Positions 63,279 through 64,000 of a stretch of DNA of 64,000 bases are shown here, one piece after another. This stretch comes from Calothrix sp. NIES-4101. GTDB taxonomy: Bacteria > Cyanobacteriota > Cyanobacteriia > Cyanobacteriales > Nostocaceae. The notes below the pieces were generated by a model that worked only from the letters and a program-made list of their open reading frames with translations, was not told the DNA's origin and did not search any database. The DNA is taken from positions 5,270,001 through 5,334,000 of the forward strand of contig AP018280.1 in the NCBI GenBank assembly GCA_004296455.1. Direction: 5' to 3'. How positions within the stretch are numbered: position 1 is the stretch's first letter; each line of letters begins with the position of its first letter. Made by a program: the position numbers and the translations under genes.

Positions 63279-63395
63279 GTGAAAGTATTAATCACAGCAA
63301 TCCTCATACTGTTAGCGACAGCAGAACCAGCGATAGCACAAAATCAATCATCAAATGACCCACCTCCACAACGTGGAGTAGGACGCAGGGAGTAA
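63279..63395 (+). CDS. 38-residue putative secreted peptide
   Basis: A GTG-started frame gives MKVLITAILILLATAEPAIA followed by QNQSSNDPPPQRGVGRRE. This is a typical signal peptide with an AIA-Q cleavage site and an 18-residue Pro/Arg-rich mature end. It lies 2 nt after the preceding stop and is followed by a strong terminator. Confidence 0.5.
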   Translation: MKVLITAILILLATAEPAIAQNQSSNDPPPQRGVGRRE

Positions 63396-63406
63396 TTAGT
63401 TAAGTA

Positions 63407-63433
63407 AATGCCTAGAGGAATCTAGGCATTTTT
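63407..63433 (+). terminator. Rho-independent terminator
   Basis: ATGCCTAGA (63408-63416) and TCTAGGCAT (63421-63429) form a perfect 9-bp stem with a GGAA loop, followed by a run of five T. It closes the rightward small-gene operon. Confidence 0.85.
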
Positions 63434-63444
63434 GTTCAACAAAA

Positions 63445-63666
63445 ATGAAAAAAATAATTACCAGACAATACTCAGAAATCCGCCCAGACGGCACACATAT
63501 CACAAAGAACGAAACTATCGAAGAAGAGTACAACAACGGATTAGCCGATATAGCGATCGCGTTTATTGTCTTCTTTGGTTTATTCCTTGGTAGTTGTTAT
63601 TTCTTCAAATTGATATTTGTCCCATCGCCACAAAACCCCAATACATATATAGGAGAGAGAATATGA
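63445..63666 (+). CDS. Small single-helix membrane protein
   Basis: The 73-residue protein has a charged N-terminal half (ITRQYSEIRPDGTHITKNET) and one membrane helix (IAIAFIVFFGLFLGSCYFF). It is coupled to the next membrane protein gene by an ATGA overlap at 63663-63666. No family is recognised. The pair may act together in the cell envelope. Confidence 0.6.
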   Translation: MKKIITRQYSEIRPDGTHITKNETIEEEYNNGLADIAIAFIVFFGLFLGSCYFFKLIFVPSPQNPNTYIGERI

Positions 63667-64000
63667 TTTTTGGCAGAACTTCCGAAGTAGACAAAACTTT
63701 TGCACAAGTAGCCAAGTTACTGGCTTATGGAATGATTGCAAGTAATTGCTTCTTCACATTTGGATATCTACAAAGTAGGTTGGGAATTGGGAATAACGAT
63801 TTACGATTCATTGCCAGTATTACCGTATCTGTACTAGTTTCAATCGTCGAGGCTGCGACCTTTAGCGCTATCTTCAATCCTGAATTACTACCAAAATTAC
63901 TTGGACGTAGCGCCGAGACGATGAGACATCCAGATAAAGATGTCGTGGGAATCAGTCGATTAGCTCAGAATGCAGCCCTAGTAATGCTTTGCGCCATCAG
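63663..64000 (+). CDS. Membrane protein, 5' part (continues past window)
   Basis: The frame is open for 112 codons to the window edge. Two hydrophobic helices (KLLAYGMIASNCFFTFGYL and FIASITVSVLVSIVEAATF) are followed by a polar stretch (LGRSAETMRHPDKDVVG) and the start of another helix. The upstream stop overlaps its ATG. The family cannot be named from the part seen. Confidence 0.65.
   Translation, partial: MIFGRTSEVDKTFAQVAKLLAYGMIASNCFFTFGYLQSRLGIGNNDLRFIASITVSVLVSIVEAATFSAIFNPELLPKLLGRSAETMRHPDKDVVGISRLAQNAALVMLCAI

Larger units (their letters stand above)
53017..64000 (+). mobile_element. coxA interruption element with recombinase, P4-type primase and ParM (continues past window)
   Basis: From the coxA break to the window end, no cyanobacterial core gene is seen. 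The content is a large serine recombinase at the left border, a leftward operon with DUF3854/P4-type primase-helicase and ribbon-helix-helix proteins, a rightward ParM/ParR-like module, and many small overlapping genes. HIP1 sites are as frequent as in flanking DNA, so it is not a recent arrival from outside cyanobacteria. A recombinase gene next to one border is the arrangement of the heterocyst excision elements. The exact left border lies between about 53008 and 53032. Confidence 0.85.

Noticed and set aside
1-64000. CRISPR arrays, tRNA or rRNA genes
   Set aside because: No regularly spaced repeats and no recognisable tRNA or rRNA sequences were seen by eye on either strand.
53017-64000. 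XisH and XisI homologues expected for an fdxN-like system
   Set aside because: None of the small proteins in the visible part resembles XisH or XisI as I know them; they may lie outside the window.

Overview
The window looks like chromosome from a filamentous, probably heterocyst-forming cyanobacterium (Nostocales type). Signs are a complete phycocyanin rod operon (cpcB-cpcA-two cpcC-cpcD-cpcE-cpcF), SipA, HoxU, a DUF3146 protein, many HIP1 octamers (GCGATCGC), and a CuA-less terminal oxidase cluster of the kind known as heterocyst-specific cox3 in Anabaena/Nostoc. The organism assignment is inference; there is no rRNA gene in the window.

Layout. 1-7.8 kb: membrane acyltransferase, thiE-thiS, and two DUF1565 beta-helix surface proteins (one with a SPOR-like tail, one with SLH repeats). 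8-15 kb: hybrid histidine kinase, then a Gld-type ABC exporter operon (ATPase, permease, GldG-like, DUF4340). 16-24 kb: purU, an M41-like peptidase without an AAA domain, a GGDEF protein, a CxxC metallochaperone, alaS and an OLD-like ATPase/TOPRIM protein. 24.3-25.6 kb: an ISAzo13-type insertion sequence with a frameshifted transposase. 26-30.6 kb: an orphan hoxU, a peptidoglycan-binding protein, a HEAT-repeat protein and a CpcS/CpeS-type bilin lyase. 31-35 kb: a four-gene set (polyprenyl-phosphate phosphoribosyltransferase, HAD phosphatase, SMR-type transporter, GT-C-like membrane protein) that reads as a lipid-linked pentose pathway. 35.7-41.3 kb: cpc operon. 41.3-43.1 kb: a Tat-signal peroxiredoxin gene split by an IS5-type element; taking out the IS and one TA restores the frame exactly. 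43-49.5 kb: sipA, a dicarboxylate symporter, housekeeping genes and a stand-alone GAF protein with both cysteine motifs of DXCF cyanobacteriochromes.

50.5-64 kb is the most striking part. Two DUF2231 membrane genes and coxB (lacking the CuA ligands) lead into coxA, which breaks off after about 97 residues, just past the low-spin heme histidine. A large serine recombinase gene starts about 60 bp beyond the break, and element DNA continues past the right edge of the window. The element carries a DUF3854/P4-type primase-helicase, three ribbon-helix-helix proteins, an actin-like ParM with a candidate ParR and a repeat-rich candidate parC, and a run of overlapping small genes. This has the organisation of a developmentally excised interruption element (as in fdxN, nifD and hupL) in a respiratory oxidase gene, and it carries its own replication and segregation functions. 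Excision, timing and the distal coxA part are not visible here and remain inference.
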